Positions 21,683-33,844 are shown, counted from the first letter of the stretch. The stretch is 64,000 bases of DNA from Dactylonectria macrodidyma (GCA_020744425.1 JAGMUV010000007.1:2046001-2110000), one strand, 5' to 3'. Translations and numbers: made by a program. The notes: generated by a model not told the origin, from the letters alone.

Positions 21683-23134
21683 TCAAGTCAACAACTTCTT
21701 CACCCGCTCCTGAATGACCCGGTCCACGGGCTGCGAGATCCTTTGAACCACTACATTTTCCCTCCCACCAATTGCCACTATACGTAGCCACTCAGGAGCT
21801 ATTTCAGTTGCAATGAGTCGGATACAGGCACTTCCCTCCTCGTTTGACATGGGCGTCCGGAGTGAGTCTTTGAGTCTCTCTAGGATATTGGCCATCGTGA
21901 AGGCCTGCCGGGGAAGAGACATGGGGTTCGAGAGACTCAGCATTGAGATGGTTGCCGCCACATCTGTGACTCGGTTGAGGGCTGCACGCCTTTGCAATTC
22001 GGGGCCTGAGGGGGGAAGAGGTCCGTTCGCCTTGGCGAGCTGTTTCAGGCGAAGGCGGTCAAGAAGACTCATTTTGGTCCCATCGGGATTTAGGAGCGGG
22101 TTGTTGGAAATAGCCGCTTGCTTGGACTCCTCCTGCTGTTTTGCGGCAATGCCGTTCTTCAGCTCTGATAATGCCTGCTGTCCTTTGGCTAGTAAAGGGT
22201 TCGCCTTGTTGTAAATTGCCATGTTTGTGATGGCTGCCTGGGGTAATTCGCTGAGCGAAAGGCTTCCCAGGGGAATGTCAACATCGGTCATTTCGTCCAT
22301 AGACTTCTCAGCGCAGAGAGCCAGCAAATTCTCTGCGAAGTGTTTATTTAGGCGGTCTTCGTTGATTGGCGTGACTTTCTCGTGAGGAGCTAGCTCAATG
22401 CAGACTCTTCCTCGACCATAGTCAGAAACGATAAAGGGCGAGACTGTGTTGTTTTTGGCAGAGGATTGGATGGCAATGCATCGTCGAATGTCCTCGACCG
22501 TGACATTTCGCTTGCCCCAGGAGTGTGAAATATCGGGAGCAATATTGCGGATGTCCAACGGCACGACGGTGCCATTGTGTGCAAACTGGATCATAATAGT
22601 CTTGACAAAAGCCCTGTGTAGATCGACTAGCTCGGCGAGATGAGGAGGAAGGGCATTGGCATCATCCGCTTTGTTCAGCTTTGTGAAAAGGCCGTCAAGT
22701 TTGGTTTGAACCGTCTTTCCCTGTCGTCTGGTCTTGGGAATGATGCTTGATTCGCTGGGCTTATGGGCTGCCTCGGCCCTCGATGGCGTCGTCTTGGCTG
22801 TGCGCTTTCCTTTGATGATAGATCGAACTGACGCGGGAGTTGTGTGCTGTGGTTCCTGACGACGACAGGCACGTTTGGTAGAAACAGCCTCATCGTCACT
22901 ACTGGGAGGGAAAGAGACGGTTCGGGACGCAACTCGAGGGTGGACCTCATCCTCAACTGTGGCTGCTTTTCTCTTCCTTGTCGTAACCGTCGTTGTAACC
23001 GGAGCAGGCTCAACAGCAATCTTCTTGACTGGGGAATCGGGCAAGGCTGAGCCTTTGGAGACACGGGCGAAGCTGCTAATGCGTTGACCGGCCGCAGCTG
23101 TGGCGGCGTGGTTGCGCTTTGCCGGTCGAGGCAT
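21683..23134 (-). CDS. cdt1: DNA replication licensing factor Cdt1
   Basis: Single exon, 483 aa from the ATG at 23134. The frame extends further upstream but the context favours this start. Cdt1 loads the MCM2-7 helicase on origins together with ORC and Cdc6 in the nucleus. The basic, Ser/Thr-Pro-rich N-terminal 170 residues look disordered and contain probable CDK sites (DSPVKK, TTPSR). The central winged-helix region (about 175-290) covers LVDLHRAFVKTIMIQF to ELAPHEKVTP. The C-terminal MCM-binding winged helix is preceded by MSLLDRLRLKQLAK, the counterpart of the LLERIRAKE helix of animal Cdt1, and ends in WLRIVAIGGRENVVV. A PIP-box-like QTKLDGLF sits at 143-150. Two ACGCGT boxes lie about 300-335 bp upstream, consistent with G1/S control by an MBF-type factor. 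Size is close to other ascomycete Cdt1 proteins. The C-terminal similarity makes this a strong call. Confidence 0.85.
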   Translation of the reverse strand: MPRPAKRNHAATAAAGQRISSFARVSKGSALPDSPVKKIAVEPAPVTTTVTTRKRKAATVEDEVHPRVASRTVSFPPSSDDEAVSTKRACRRQEPQHTTPASVRSIIKGKRTAKTTPSRAEAAHKPSESSIIPKTRRQGKTVQTKLDGLFTKLNKADDANALPPHLAELVDLHRAFVKTIMIQFAHNGTVVPLDIRNIAPDISHSWGKRNVTVEDIRRCIAIQSSAKNNTVSPFIVSDYGRGRVCIELAPHEKVTPINEDRLNKHFAENLLALCAEKSMDEMTDVDIPLGSLSLSELPQAAITNMAIYNKANPLLAKGQQALSELKNGIAAKQQEESKQAAISNNPLLNPDGTKMSLLDRLRLKQLAKANGPLPPSGPELQRRAALNRVTDVAATISMLSLSNPMSLPRQAFTMANILERLKDSLRTPMSNEEGSACIRLIATEIAPEWLRIVAIGGRENVVVQRISQPVDRVIQERVKKLLT

Positions 23135-24597
23135 CTCGACAATTTTCTTTTGTTTTGGACGGTGCGAAACAGAGACGGAAGTAAGTTGAGTGTACCTGTC
23201 GTGAGAAAGTGACGGAAGCTGCCAGTGCGCAATGCCCAATCGGGTGACTGTGGTGAAGAGATGAGGAAGTCGCTACCGATTGTGAAACTTGAGGGGAAGG
23301 TGGGATGTTGGAAGTGGGAGTTGCGACGTGGGACGGGAGATGAGGTTGTCTTGTGCGGGAGGAAACAATGGGGATGGTCTGGGCATGCGTCGCCGGGGGG
23401 AACGTGAAGTTCTGCGGTGGGTCGCCTCTGGGACGCGTCCTGGCGCGGTCTTGCATTTGACAGACGCGTTAAGTGACTGCCACGACGCGCGCACGACCCT
23501 CCTCTGCAAACGCGATAATCTCAGGGCCATCGCATTTATGCGCTTAGAGTGGCCGTCATATGCATCTATAGAGTAAATCCTAATACCGCACTGATCGACC
23601 GAAATCGGCTGGAAGCATGTGGTTGTTGATCTTGACCACATCTTTGGTACCCACCACACATGCTCTCTGGTACCTAGGTAATGTTACAATCTCAAGTATG
23701 ACTCCGCGGTTCGAGGTGACGCCGACTACAGCACACAGTTGTCTTGTGATGCAGAAAGGCACCGGGCCAGCCGAGCCGTGGCCGGAATTACCCGTACGAG
23801 TGAATGCATCTGACGATGCTCGAGCTTTTCTCACAACTTGGGACCTCGGTTCTCGTTGTTGACTTCTATTCACTTCTTACAAGGACTTTTTTGAGTCATC
23901 GGTGACGGAATGTCCACGGGTTTCCTCTTTCCGTTAGTCTGGTTATAGTTGTCCATCATCGCACCCTTCGTTCATACAGGGGCACGGCCCGTGATTGAAG
24001 CCCGATCGCTTAGGAGTTGGTTACACAGAACTCTAATGTAGCCACGCAGAGACGCGCTCCAGAGTACTTTAGACGTAGGTACTTTCTAGACTGGTACGCA
24101 GTTCGGCCTGGTTAAAGTTACCTCGGATGCTGAAAACTCATGAGCAACCCAACTAAGAATAATGGGACCATGAAGCTCCTCACAGGCACGATATTGTCAA
24201 AGGCATTGTGAAATGTCATTTTTCGGATGATCTTGCTCGAAGCAAATCCCTGTGAACCGAAATGGTTCTACCACGTCCGAAAGCAAAAAGCAGAGTAAAA
24301 GCATAACAGACTATTTTCTGTATCCCCTGTACCATACGCCCTCTCCCAATGTGGTCGAGTTGTTCGTGATGTGTGCTTGTCGAGGTCCTCACTCGCCTCC
24401 ATTACCAGCCATGCGCTTCCATTATTGCCCCAAACTCCAGAAAGGTCCACGACGGACCATCAAATAACAAGCTGTTGTACAAGAAATCATGGGTACAAAT
24501 GTCGTCTTCCCAGCCAGACCCAGACCCCTTGCAGTTTGCTTGCAGAGGAGGGGCTTGGTTGACGCTTGTGCGACGCCTCGTCCAGGAGACTCGCAGC
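23135..24597. other. Upstream region of cdt1 and 3' flank of small gene
   Basis: Apart from the MCB boxes no feature is evident. Overlapping short frames at 23225-23873 on both strands look random. The stretch 23900-24260 has no open frame of note. Confidence 0.55.
23433..23469. promoter_or_regulatory. Two MluI cell-cycle boxes upstream of cdt1
   Basis: Perfect ACGCGT palindromes at 23433-23438 and 23464-23469 are 31 bp apart, with a near match (ACGCGC) at about 23485. They lie about 300-335 bp upstream of the cdt1 ATG. MCB elements bind MBF (Mbp1/Res-Swi6) and drive G1/S genes in yeasts, and fission yeast cdt1 is an MBF target. Function here is inferred from position. Confidence 0.55.
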
Positions 24598-24834
24598 TCA
24601 GCGACGGATTGATGTGGGCCAATGTTCGGGTCTGAAGCTGACAGGGCTGGGTGGGGGAGGCGCGGGGACAGCATATTCGTCCGCCTGGATGCTGTGCCCC
24701 GGGGTCGAGGGACGGTTGTCCTTGGAAGCGAGGGTGGCGTTGATGGTGGTGTAGAGGTCTTGAGAGGTGACCAGCCTCATGTTTCTAGGAGAAGGCGGGA
24801 TGGCCAGAGGCGACACTGCGTGAGGGGCAGGCAT
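24598..24834 (-). CDS. Small uncharacterised protein, 78 aa
   Basis: An uninterrupted frame from the ATG at 24834 (context CACAATG, good for fungi) to a TGA at 24598. Codon use in the middle of the frame is strikingly biased to C at the third position (CTC TAC ACC ACC ATC AAC GCC), as in the confirmed genes here and unlike the neighbouring frames. The peptide starts MPAPHAVSPLAIPPSPRN, has a central segment LVTSQDLYTTINATLASKD, and ends Pro-rich with PPPPSPVSFRPEHWP. There is no signal peptide or membrane segment. It looks like a short cytosolic or nuclear protein with a possible amphipathic helix. The upstream 500 bp are CT-rich on the coding strand, like a fungal leader. Function unknown; I recognise no named family. 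Confidence 0.5.
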   Translation of the reverse strand: MPAPHAVSPLAIPPSPRNMRLVTSQDLYTTINATLASKDNRPSTPGHSIQADEYAVPAPPPPSPVSFRPEHWPTSIRR

Positions 24835-27800
24835 TGTGAGAGACTGATGTGGAGCTAAATTTTCAATTGTCAGAGGATTGCAGAATTGGTAGACAAGAGA
24901 GATGCCAGTGTTATACGCACATAAAGGGCTTGGTGCTTGCGTAAACTATGGATAAAAGTATGGAGACTTGCCTAGTGGCGGTGATTTGATGATGAATCGT
25001 TGGGGACGAGAGTTATTTGCGGAAGGTTTTTTTTGTGGAAGCAGGCGGGGGATAGAAGTCTGAGAGACGCTTCGTTTGTTGCCTGGGCCAAGTTGTTGGG
25101 GATGGATGCCGACTCAAAGGGAGAAGGGGTGGGTGGGGAGGAGGTTTGAGAAGATGCAGTGATGGCCTGAGTTGGAGTGCGTGGGTAAGTTGGAGGGGAC
25201 CAGGAGTGAGAGAAGGGAGAAGGGAAAAGATCAAGGCTAATGTGAGGGCAGGTGCGGCACGACCGGAGGTTGTCAAATCCTTCTGGAGGTAAGATCGAGG
25301 CAGGTGTGGGAAGTCCGGGAAAGGGAGAGGAGAGGTGGAAGGAGCGAAGGGGATGGAAGAGCTTATTTATTGAAAGGAAGGTAGCAGGCAGTCTCAGTTT
25401 TAGAACCACTCATGGCTTGCCAGGGCAAACGACGACGATAGCGGCGTCGATGACAACAACCCAGCCCAACCACGACTTGCCAAGGCCAACGACAGGGCGA
25501 GATTTGCAAGGCACAAGGCACGGGAGAGAAAACCTGGGGAACGGAACGGGAAGGCCCCTTGGCCCTGGTACCAACGACGGAAGTACCGGCCTCGAGTAGA
25601 TACCTACATGGTCGTACACTTCCGTTTCTTGGCCTTTGCACCCAGACTGGCCGTCTCCGTCCCATGCCAACAGTGATCCTTGTTCTGTTGGACTGCATTG
25701 GATCCCAGGCTCGGCAGGCGGGCCAGGGACGCCTTGCATTTCCCAGAGCCAGTACCTCGCAACCTGCGTACCTGGCGCACTCTAGGGCTGTAAGACAAGT
25801 TGCACCCAAGGGTTAAAGGCTAACAGGAGCGCCTCTGGGGTACCGACACTAGCCCCGATCAACACCTGGCCAATAGCTCCCTCCCTTGATATTGCGATCC
25901 TGATGAGGCGATGCCGAGGCAACATGATTGGAAGGGATGCGGCCGCTGTCTGTTGTATCACCAGCGTTGGGCAGACACTTTTCAGTCGGATGGAGCATGA
26001 CAACTCAGCTCAACTCCCGAGGGAAGCATCGGGTTCTGACACGTCGTGGACGAGGCAGAGGCAAGGGGATGCCGATAGGGAAAGGGGGGTGTGGAGTTTG
26101 CCCAGCACTTGGGATGGCTTTGAGATACGTGAATTGTGGTAGTCTGGGGAGAGACAACTAGACTTGGGACTAGCCAGCCCCAAGTTCGGGGCCAACTCAG
26201 GGGTGTGGATGTAAGGCTTGGCCATCCTCGTAGCATCGGACACTGGAACAAACGAGCGAGTAGTAGGAGTAAGTAAGGAGCGTCAGGAGACGGCTTTGGC
26301 TGATGACAATAACAAAACTGCCGAGCAATAGGATGCACAGGGACAGGGACACGCCCATTAGGCAGATTCAAGTCGGTCAGGCCGTCGCAATCCTGTATCA
26401 CGCCTGCAACCAGCCATAAGCATGCCCGCACGGGGTGGTGCAGCATTGAACAAGCAAGCAGCACCGCGCTGTACAAAGAGGAAATAAGCACAACAAGCAC
26501 GCCAGAAAAAGAACTGACGACGTGGGGGATCAAGACAAGGGGGGGTACACCAGGGAATTTGGTGGGTATGAAGCATGGGTTGCTGGGCCATGGATGACAG
26601 CTTTCCTTCTGGAACACCACCATTGCTAGGGCCTTCCATCACCCATCGAACCCATGATTCATCCTCCCCACTCGCCTACCAGGCTAATGCCACCTCTTGT
26701 CGGGCGGAAGACGAAGAAACCACTGGCTCTCAAGGGGCCTGGCTATGCACGCCAAACGATCAGACCTGTTTGAAGACGACAAGAGCAAGGTGATGAACCG
26801 GCAGGCACCTGCTGGTATAAGCCCTTGGTACGAATGGCCTGATGCTCCTGACACGTCCACCTCTGTTCTTGGGCTCTTATCTCTGGGTTTTCTTCCAACA
26901 TAACTCTTGCGATGTGTAGAACATGGTTGTGTACCACACCTGCTTCTTTTGTCCAATTTGAATTGCTTTCTCGTCTCGAGTCTGGGCGCGTGTCGACGCC
27001 GTTAAAGCCGCGAGTCGGGGACCATGATCTGCTGCGTATAAGCTAAGCATGTGGAGGGTGGTACCCTCCACCTGTCTCGTTGAGGATTCGCCCTGCTATC
27101 GTTGATCATTTCTCCGCCTCAACACACTTCTATGGGCCACCCAAGTTTTACATATGAAGTTGCATGCAGCTCTGTTGCTGTACATGGACGCCCAAATATC
27201 TCAGCAGCGCCTCCCCAGCGCCTCAGTGCCTCAGAACCCCAGCAGAATGTAAGGGACACCGTCCCTGCTGTGTACTGCCCTTGCATTACCGCTCCCTTGG
27301 TGCAGGCACATGCTGTGAGAGTGCCCAAGAATGCGTGCTCCGTGGGCAATGGGCACCACTCAGCTCAGCGGCTGCGCTTGCCGAATAAGGGAGGCAAAAC
27401 TGCTAGTGTTGAAGGTGCGAGATGGCGATCAAGGCGCCCACGCCGTCGGAGAAAGGAAATTGAGCCGGGACATGGGAAACGCGGGAGTTTGGCCGACCCG
27501 TGTGCTTTAACAGAACCTTGCGTGCCTACCACATGTTACGAGAAACGGTACGAAGGGTCAAGGTAACTAACTGATGGCAGGCAGTGTTTTACTCGGAGCC
27601 GCCATTTGTGCCCTGTGCAGTGTATTCCAGAAAGGCGAGATGAGTCCAGGGGTTGCCAAATTATGCCGGGCCCAGTGATGCTGGGGCGGGATTCCCACCC
27701 GCTGTCCGACAGGTGCGCCCACCCACATCTCCGAAGTGGTATCGCAATAGTTACTTGCTAGTCAACGTGCTAATATGCATAGGAGGACCGGATGAATGAT

Positions 27801-30595
27801 TCCTAAAAGGATGTTTCTGCCAACGTGCTCACTCAGTCCCGGCTCCATGGCGAATTCGGTCACCGATCGGTCAGCAGCCGAAAGAACAACCAACAGCAGG
27901 CTCATACATAGGCAGTGTACACCACAGCACCCGGCGCACCACAGCACAATGCGGCACCAAAACATCAAACCACAGGGCGCGGGATGCCATAATTATGTTA
28001 CTTCCCGCCGGAAGCCGGACTACTGAGGAGTGACGTGGATGAAAAGAAGACCGCTTGTACTTTGGACGAGACGACAACACGCGGGTACAAGCCGGCTCCG
28101 TACTTCGTATCAGGTCCGATTGCGCCCTTCGTTTCTTCTGTTTGCGACAACATGACCAGTCATGGCGGGATGTGTGAGTGTGGTGTGTGCCCCTGTTGTT
28201 TGTGATGGAATGGACCAAGCCTTGAAGACGGCTAATCGTCTTATGGATGTGATTTTTTACTCCGCTATCCTCTGCTTGGTACTGGTCGCGGTGCCTACCT
28301 TGCCTACCAATCCGAGCATCTGTCACCTCCAGCCGCAACTTCAGCTTCAGCAAACTCCACATCATTCGTCTCTCTCAGGCTGCTAGCTGCAGGGCGACTA
28401 GCAAATGGTGAAGACGGGAGAAGCAAGCAACAAGTAAGCAACAAGCAATAAGCAAGGAGATGGAACGTTCTGGTTGGCACGCAACCCGTCTCACCGTTTC
28501 TTTCCTTCTCCTCGCCGTCACGACCCCTGCGTCTGGTTTCCTCGCTCTGCCACCCCCGTACCCAGCTCATTCCAAGTGCCTACCCGCAATCCCGCCCCTC
28601 CCCGGTGCCAGATCAGAGACGAGGCGTCGCGGGCAGAGGTTCCAGGGCCTCCTTCTGGCGCCTTCGCTCAGGGACTCTTCCGGGTCGTTGCCCATGTCCG
28701 ACTGTGGAGAGCGTAGCTTGTCCGGCCCCTGCCGGGCGTAGCACCGGGGAGCTGCAGAGTGGGACTCGGAAGATGATACTGCGTGGGGAACTTTTCGTTT
28801 TTGCGGAGAATAGGACGGGGGTCGACGCCATGTCCACGTTCCTGGATTCTCGTCATTAATAATTCTGCGAATGCTCGGAGGACGGCGATAATACCCCTGT
28901 GTGTCTGGAGGGTGGCCTGCCCTGTTGAAGCCAGCGATGGAAGAGCCCTGGCGCCTGGACAACCCAATCATAGGTTGCGGTCTGGGATTTCAAAGTTACC
29001 CAAGAATCAGCAGAGTATTACGGCGACATGACGAGTCATTCGTCACTTCTTCGCATGGCTGAAGTAACGGCATCCCTATTCAGGCACGGATGGAACCCGG
29101 TGCGCCTAGCGGAGCTGAGCCTAGCTGAGTTTGACTGCACAAGGCGACATGTCGCGTGGGGACTCAAGCAACTTTGGAACGCATATTTTGCTGCAGGCTG
29201 TCCTCACTAGCTCTGATCCTAGCGCGGGCGAGCAAGGGTCAATTGAGGATGTGAAGCCAAGGAAGGCCCTTTGGCCGCGTGCGTGCGAAGTAATCATTGC
29301 CTTGGACACTTGCCGGAGCGTCAACATGTAGCATCAGCCCGCAGGCATGGCTCAAGGGGTTAAAGAAGAAGCAAACGCAAACTCATTTATTGGAAAGCGT
29401 CTTCACTATCGAAATGCTACACATCATACTTATGTATCACTGCGCCCGTCCCATGAAGCGGGTGCATTGACATTATTGATGTCTCCTGCAACACCCAATA
29501 CTAGCTGCATTCTATGAGCATGCTTTTGTCTACGTACAAGCAGGTCATGCCCGACTCTCAGCGAAGAGGAACGGCGTACACTACCGGTAGCCCAACACAT
29601 TACCCAGCTCTACTAGGATGCCAACGGTGTTACCCGCAGAGCTGCTGCCACGTTCCCCTTCTCGGGTGAGCCGTGATCTTGTTTACACGTTCTACAGCAG
29701 GCTCCCGGAGCGGTGTGGGTGTGTCCTTTTAGCCAAAGTTCATATCGGAGGATGGAGTCCTGGACATCCGCCTCTTGCTGTTCCCACTAGATGGACTGTA
29801 TTCTCAAACCGGGCCTTTTCCCGGCCGACTCTGTTCGATTGACCGCCATTGATCCGGACATACTCAATCGCCCCAATGGGCCGAACCCGTTGCAACACGA
29901 ATGTTGTCCCTCCATGCACCCCTGGGCACAAACAACAAGATAAATGGATCCAAACACTCTCGCAGTCCTCAGACAATCAGAGAGAGAAAGAGGCTCATCA
30001 ATGCCACGCGTCTTCACTGTAGCCCTCCCGATTATCCCAAGCGATACCATACTAGAGGTACACACATCCTTCTCGGCTCTTCCTCCACGCTGGGACGATA
30101 TGTGGTTGATCGGGGCCCTCATTTCGACCCCACAAAACACAAGACATGACATCAACGCCAGGGATATTGACTTTTCCGCATTGCCTGGGCGTCCGTGAGG
30201 GATGTATGATGATGCTGTGCGTATGCAAGCACTCTGCAATGGATCCGCTGCGCCCCCGGGGACTCTGGCTGGACATTGCTGCTCCACTCGGTCTACCGGG
30301 CTATTTTATGAATGAAATTATGGCCGTTTACGCCGAGTTTGGAGCTGATGCTGGGACGTGCTCTGGAATGTGGATCACATGTTTCTGACACGCTCGCTGC
30401 TCATGGCTCATGCAACGAGACACCGAGTCGTGACGCAAGTAGAGCATTCAATTCAGTCATTTCATCGTTGTCTCAGGTGGGTTGATATCTGGATCTGAGA
30501 TCTAGGACATTGGCTACGCAAGCTATGTGCATCCTAGCTCGGCAACAAACGAGCTACGCTCAGCGCTCGCTCGCTCGCCCCCACGTCCCTCCTAT
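24835..30595. other. Large gene-poor gap
   Basis: Nearly 6 kb with no confirmed gene. The stretch 24970-25410 is the CT-rich (on the - strand) presumptive leader of the small gene. A copy of the TACTTCGTA motif lies at 28101-28110. Frames up to 213 codons (25982-26623, -) exist but have arbitrary composition and conflicting overlaps. One weak secreted-protein candidate at 28460 is listed separately. No tRNA-like B box with a matching A box was found. Confidence 0.5.
28460..28741 (+). CDS. Weak candidate, small secreted protein
   Basis: A 93-codon frame starting MERSGWHATRLTVSFLLL. The basic-hydrophobic N-terminus, with a TTPASG-F cleavage-like site at about residue 28, resembles a secretion signal. 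The mature part is Pro/Arg/Ser-rich, and two cysteines are visible. The second half has no clear coding bias, and an overlapping + frame is equally open, so this may be chance. No homologue recognised. Confidence 0.15.
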   Translation: MERSGWHATRLTVSFLLLAVTTPASGFLALPPPYPAHSKCLPAIPPLPGARSETRRRGQRFQGLLLAPSLRDSSGSLPMSDCGERSLSGPCRA

Positions 30596-33262
30596 TCAGG
30601 CCTTCGAAGCATTCGCCGACGCTGACCCTCCTGATGGCCCAGGCTTTGTCTTTCTTCTCGTGGGTTGATAAACGTCGTTGAAGTTCATCGCCACACCCAG
30701 GAAACGCATGTCCACATCCGGCTGATAGGCCAAGTCGCCCAACAGCATCTGGAGCCTCGTGCGGAACCACGAACCGAGCTGCCGCAGCCGCTCTTGCAGC
30801 ACGGGGAATTCGGAGGCCACTTGGTCCGGGGGCGGAAAGGCGGCGTCCTCGTCGTGCCGAGTGGTGTTGCGGACGTCAGCCTCCTGGCGCCGCGTAAAGT
30901 CCGACACGCTCCAGCTGTAGAGTCCATCGACCGACTCCCGATACCTGAGCATCAAGCGCAGGATCTCGCCGAGCTGGACCATGTAAGAGGTGCGATCATC
31001 CTGCTTGGCACCGAGGAGGCCTTTGTGGGTGATGTCGTTCAGGTAGCGCGTGTGTGCCTTGATAAGATCGTCCAGTGTGCAGTCCTCCTTTTGGATGCGT
31101 TTCTGGAGCTCACCCCAAGACGACTCAATGACTTCAAAGAGGATGTAGTACTGCAGCTGGCCCACGAAATGAATCATCTCAGCGAGCGTACCGCGGGTCA
31201 ATTTCCATGTCTGGGCGACCACGGGGTCCGAGTTCTGCAACACGCCGCGGGAGCCCGTCATGCACTTGCGCCACGTTGTCAAGAGGGCAAACTCGACACG
31301 TTTGATGCGCCACAAGAAGTTGAAGACCTTGAGGTATTGTCTGTTACCCCATTCCGTGACCACAACGTCCACGGGAGCGTCAATCTTATACTCAAGAGTG
31401 AAGCAGTCCCAGCCGATATCACCGTGGGAGAGCTGCAGCATGCGAGCATCCAGCCGACGTAGGACCTCTGGGGAGTCGTACTGGGCGTTGGATCCCCGAA
31501 TTGCGTGTTCTAGCTGTGCTGTCAGAGTGTGTCGATACTGCGCGCCTGCTGGACGATCCAGGTTGGCAGCAAGTGATTCCATCAACAGAGCGATGAAGTC
31601 GCCCTGACCAAGAAGAATATAGTTTTTCAGCGCCTGGAGATGCTCAAACAGATGGAACTTGTTGGCCATTAGCTCAATAAGACGCTTCATGGTCGTTTTG
31701 TACGCTTCATCAATCCAGGTCTCCAATGTGGCTGTGTCGCCGTATCTCAACTCCTTGGATGCATCTTTTGAGTAGTCCTCTACCCAGAGCGAGTCACCAC
31801 AGCTATGTCGAATGAAATTCAAAGACTTGCCAATCAAGAAAACTTTTTGGGCAAAGTCTTGAGTAATGATACTGGGTATCATATCCTTGGCAATTTCAAA
31901 CTTGTCTTCCCAGGCGTTGCCAGCTCCTTTGCCCTTAGCAGAATCCTCGCTGGGAGCCTTGACTCTGACAAAAAACTCTTGGAACGGATCTGAGAGTTCG
32001 CCGTCGTAGATCCAGTGTCGCAGAATATCGTAAAATGGTCGCGTGAAGCTCCCTAGGAGTCGTTCGGCGAATGCAGCTACCACGGGATCTCCGTGGGACG
32101 AGGAGAAACTGTGTATCAAGGAAACAAGCTGACCACCCTTCTTTTTTTCTGACTCTTCGGCGATGAGGCTCATTAATCTCAGTCCCATTGTCGCCTCTCG
32201 CGTCCACACTACACACCTCTTCAAGGTGACTCCTGCCTTTCCAATCCCTGCACGCGGTGCATCCTCATCAAGTGATGCCAAGGCCCTGCGTATTTGGCCT
32301 TCCAGCGTGGCGATCAAAGTGAGATATGACCGCAGCTCAGCACCGATACCAGCTCGTAAACTCTGGGCGAGTAGCCCCTTGGCAGGGCTTTTGCAAAACT
32401 CATCCAGGCCGCGGAAAAGCAATGAGGGCTCGGCCAGAGTATGGAGAAGAGAAACGAGCGGTAAGGGAAGAGTAGGGGGGAGTTTGAGGGTGTACTGTTT
32501 GGCGAAGGGTAACGTTGTGGAGGAAAGTCCTTGGAGGGTGAACGGGAGGTCGCGGAGGATAACAGATTCTGGGGGATCGATCTCGGAGTAGTTGTTGGCC
32601 AAAAGCGTCGATTTCAAGGAGACGTCTCGTTTGGGGGCTTCGGGACGTGGTTCACCATCGTCGTCGACCTGTTTCGGCTCCTTGACCTTGGGTGGGAGGC
32701 TTTTCAAGCCTTCTGGTTGAAAGGCATCTTTGAACTGTTCCTCCTCGTGTCTGGTTGTTTTCGATGGCCGTTCTCTCCCTTGTCGTTTGATTGCATCTCG
32801 GTTGATTGCCTCTCGGTAGTTGGGCGCCGACGGCTTCACGGGGCTGAGTGGGAGGGGTTCGTTGGGGTCGGGGGAGTCGGCAAGTTGGTAGAGCAGATAG
32901 AGAATCGCCCACTTGTGCTCGAGGACGGGCAGAGATAGGAGTCTGGAGTAGAGGTTCGAAAATCGCAAGGCTTGGCTCGGGTTGCTCTGGATCAGCTTTC
33001 GTTTAATCAGGTCGGAGGCATGGTTGACGTCGGATGATATGGCGGGGGAAGCTGGACTAGGACAATTTCAGCAAGTGTCCGAGCGATGAGATGGAGGTGG
33101 AGAGGCGACAGAGGCAGCAACTGACCTGTCTAATATAGACTTGACGAGCTCGAAGCATGTGTCGTGGCGCTCTTGCACGGCTTCCTCGCTTGCGTTGGGG
33201 TCGCTGGGGACGATGTGCGTTATCAAGCTGTCGATAGCATTCGTGATGCGGTCAGGAGCCAT
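30596..33262 (-). CDS. spc98: Gamma-tubulin complex component 3 (Spc98/Alp6)
   Basis: Two exons (33262-33126 and 33056-30596) joined over a 69-nt intron give 865 aa. The protein is a Spc97/Spc98 family subunit of the gamma-tubulin small complex, which templates microtubules at the spindle pole body. GCP3 rather than GCP2 identity rests on the N-terminal segment LEHKWAILYLLYQLADSPDP, which matches the NKWSILYLL segment of GCP3. The GRIP1 domain begins near VILRDLPFTLQGLSS and ends about the segment with GDFIALLMESL. The GRIP2 gamma-tubulin-binding half includes WDCFTLEYKIDAPVDVV, FNFLWRIKRVEFAL and MIHFVGQLQYYILFEVIE, ending near FLGVAMNFNDVYQP with a short basic and Ser/Ala tail. Length is normal for filamentous fungi. 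It is divergently transcribed from ada1 across a 582-bp shared upstream region. Confidence 0.93.
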
Positions 33263-33844
33263 GGCCGCATTGTCGCAAGCGACAAGGGATCGCGAGGGGC
33301 GGAGGGGCAAGTCTCAACCTTTGATTCGATCAAGCGGTGGAGGTTGCACTCAGTTTGAGAGTTAACTGCTGCCGAAGTAATTTGCGAGAGCGTAGATGTT
33401 TGTGATACGAAGTCGACTTGTTGGTGAAGACGCGCCAGACGCGACAGGCGGGAGTTGGTTCAGGGACCTGACGTTAGTGTTGGTGGGATGGGACACCGCT
33501 GGATTGGGCAGGTATCCTGAACCTTGATGGCAGGCGACAAGGCCGTGCACCCTAAAGTATAGGCTACCTCGGCCGTGCGCTGTCCTCAGCGTCGGCCATG
33601 CTTCGCGGCAAAATTTCCGACGACACTTCATCTGTCGACATATTTCCATCATAACGCCAAACTCGGATCAGCTCGCCATCACCCTACCTACCTCCCAAAT
33701 GCCTGTTCCATCAGGCTGATTTTGGATTCGTAATCGCACCGTCGCTGCCGTTCGTTTCAATCAACTCATGCGTCTTTTCTCCGCGTCGCGCCGCGCTACA
33801 CTGTCGCCGCACGCGACGCCGTCGCTGATTCCCCCCGTATCAAG
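33263..33844. promoter_or_regulatory. Bidirectional intergenic region, spc98/ada1
   Basis: 582 bp between two divergent start codons, so it must hold both promoters and leaders. I see no TATA box that I would trust. The ada1 side (about 33760-33840) is CG/CT-rich, as in fungal leaders. Confidence 0.6.

Noticed and set aside
1731..23134. Possible secondary-metabolite cluster (P450 plus MFS transporter)
   Set aside because: They are about 15 kb apart with housekeeping-type genes between, and no backbone synthase or pathway regulator is present.
25982..26623. 213-codon - frame
   Set aside because: Hydrophobic and Pro/Cys-rich random-looking peptide without a family or good start context. Overlapping alternatives exist.
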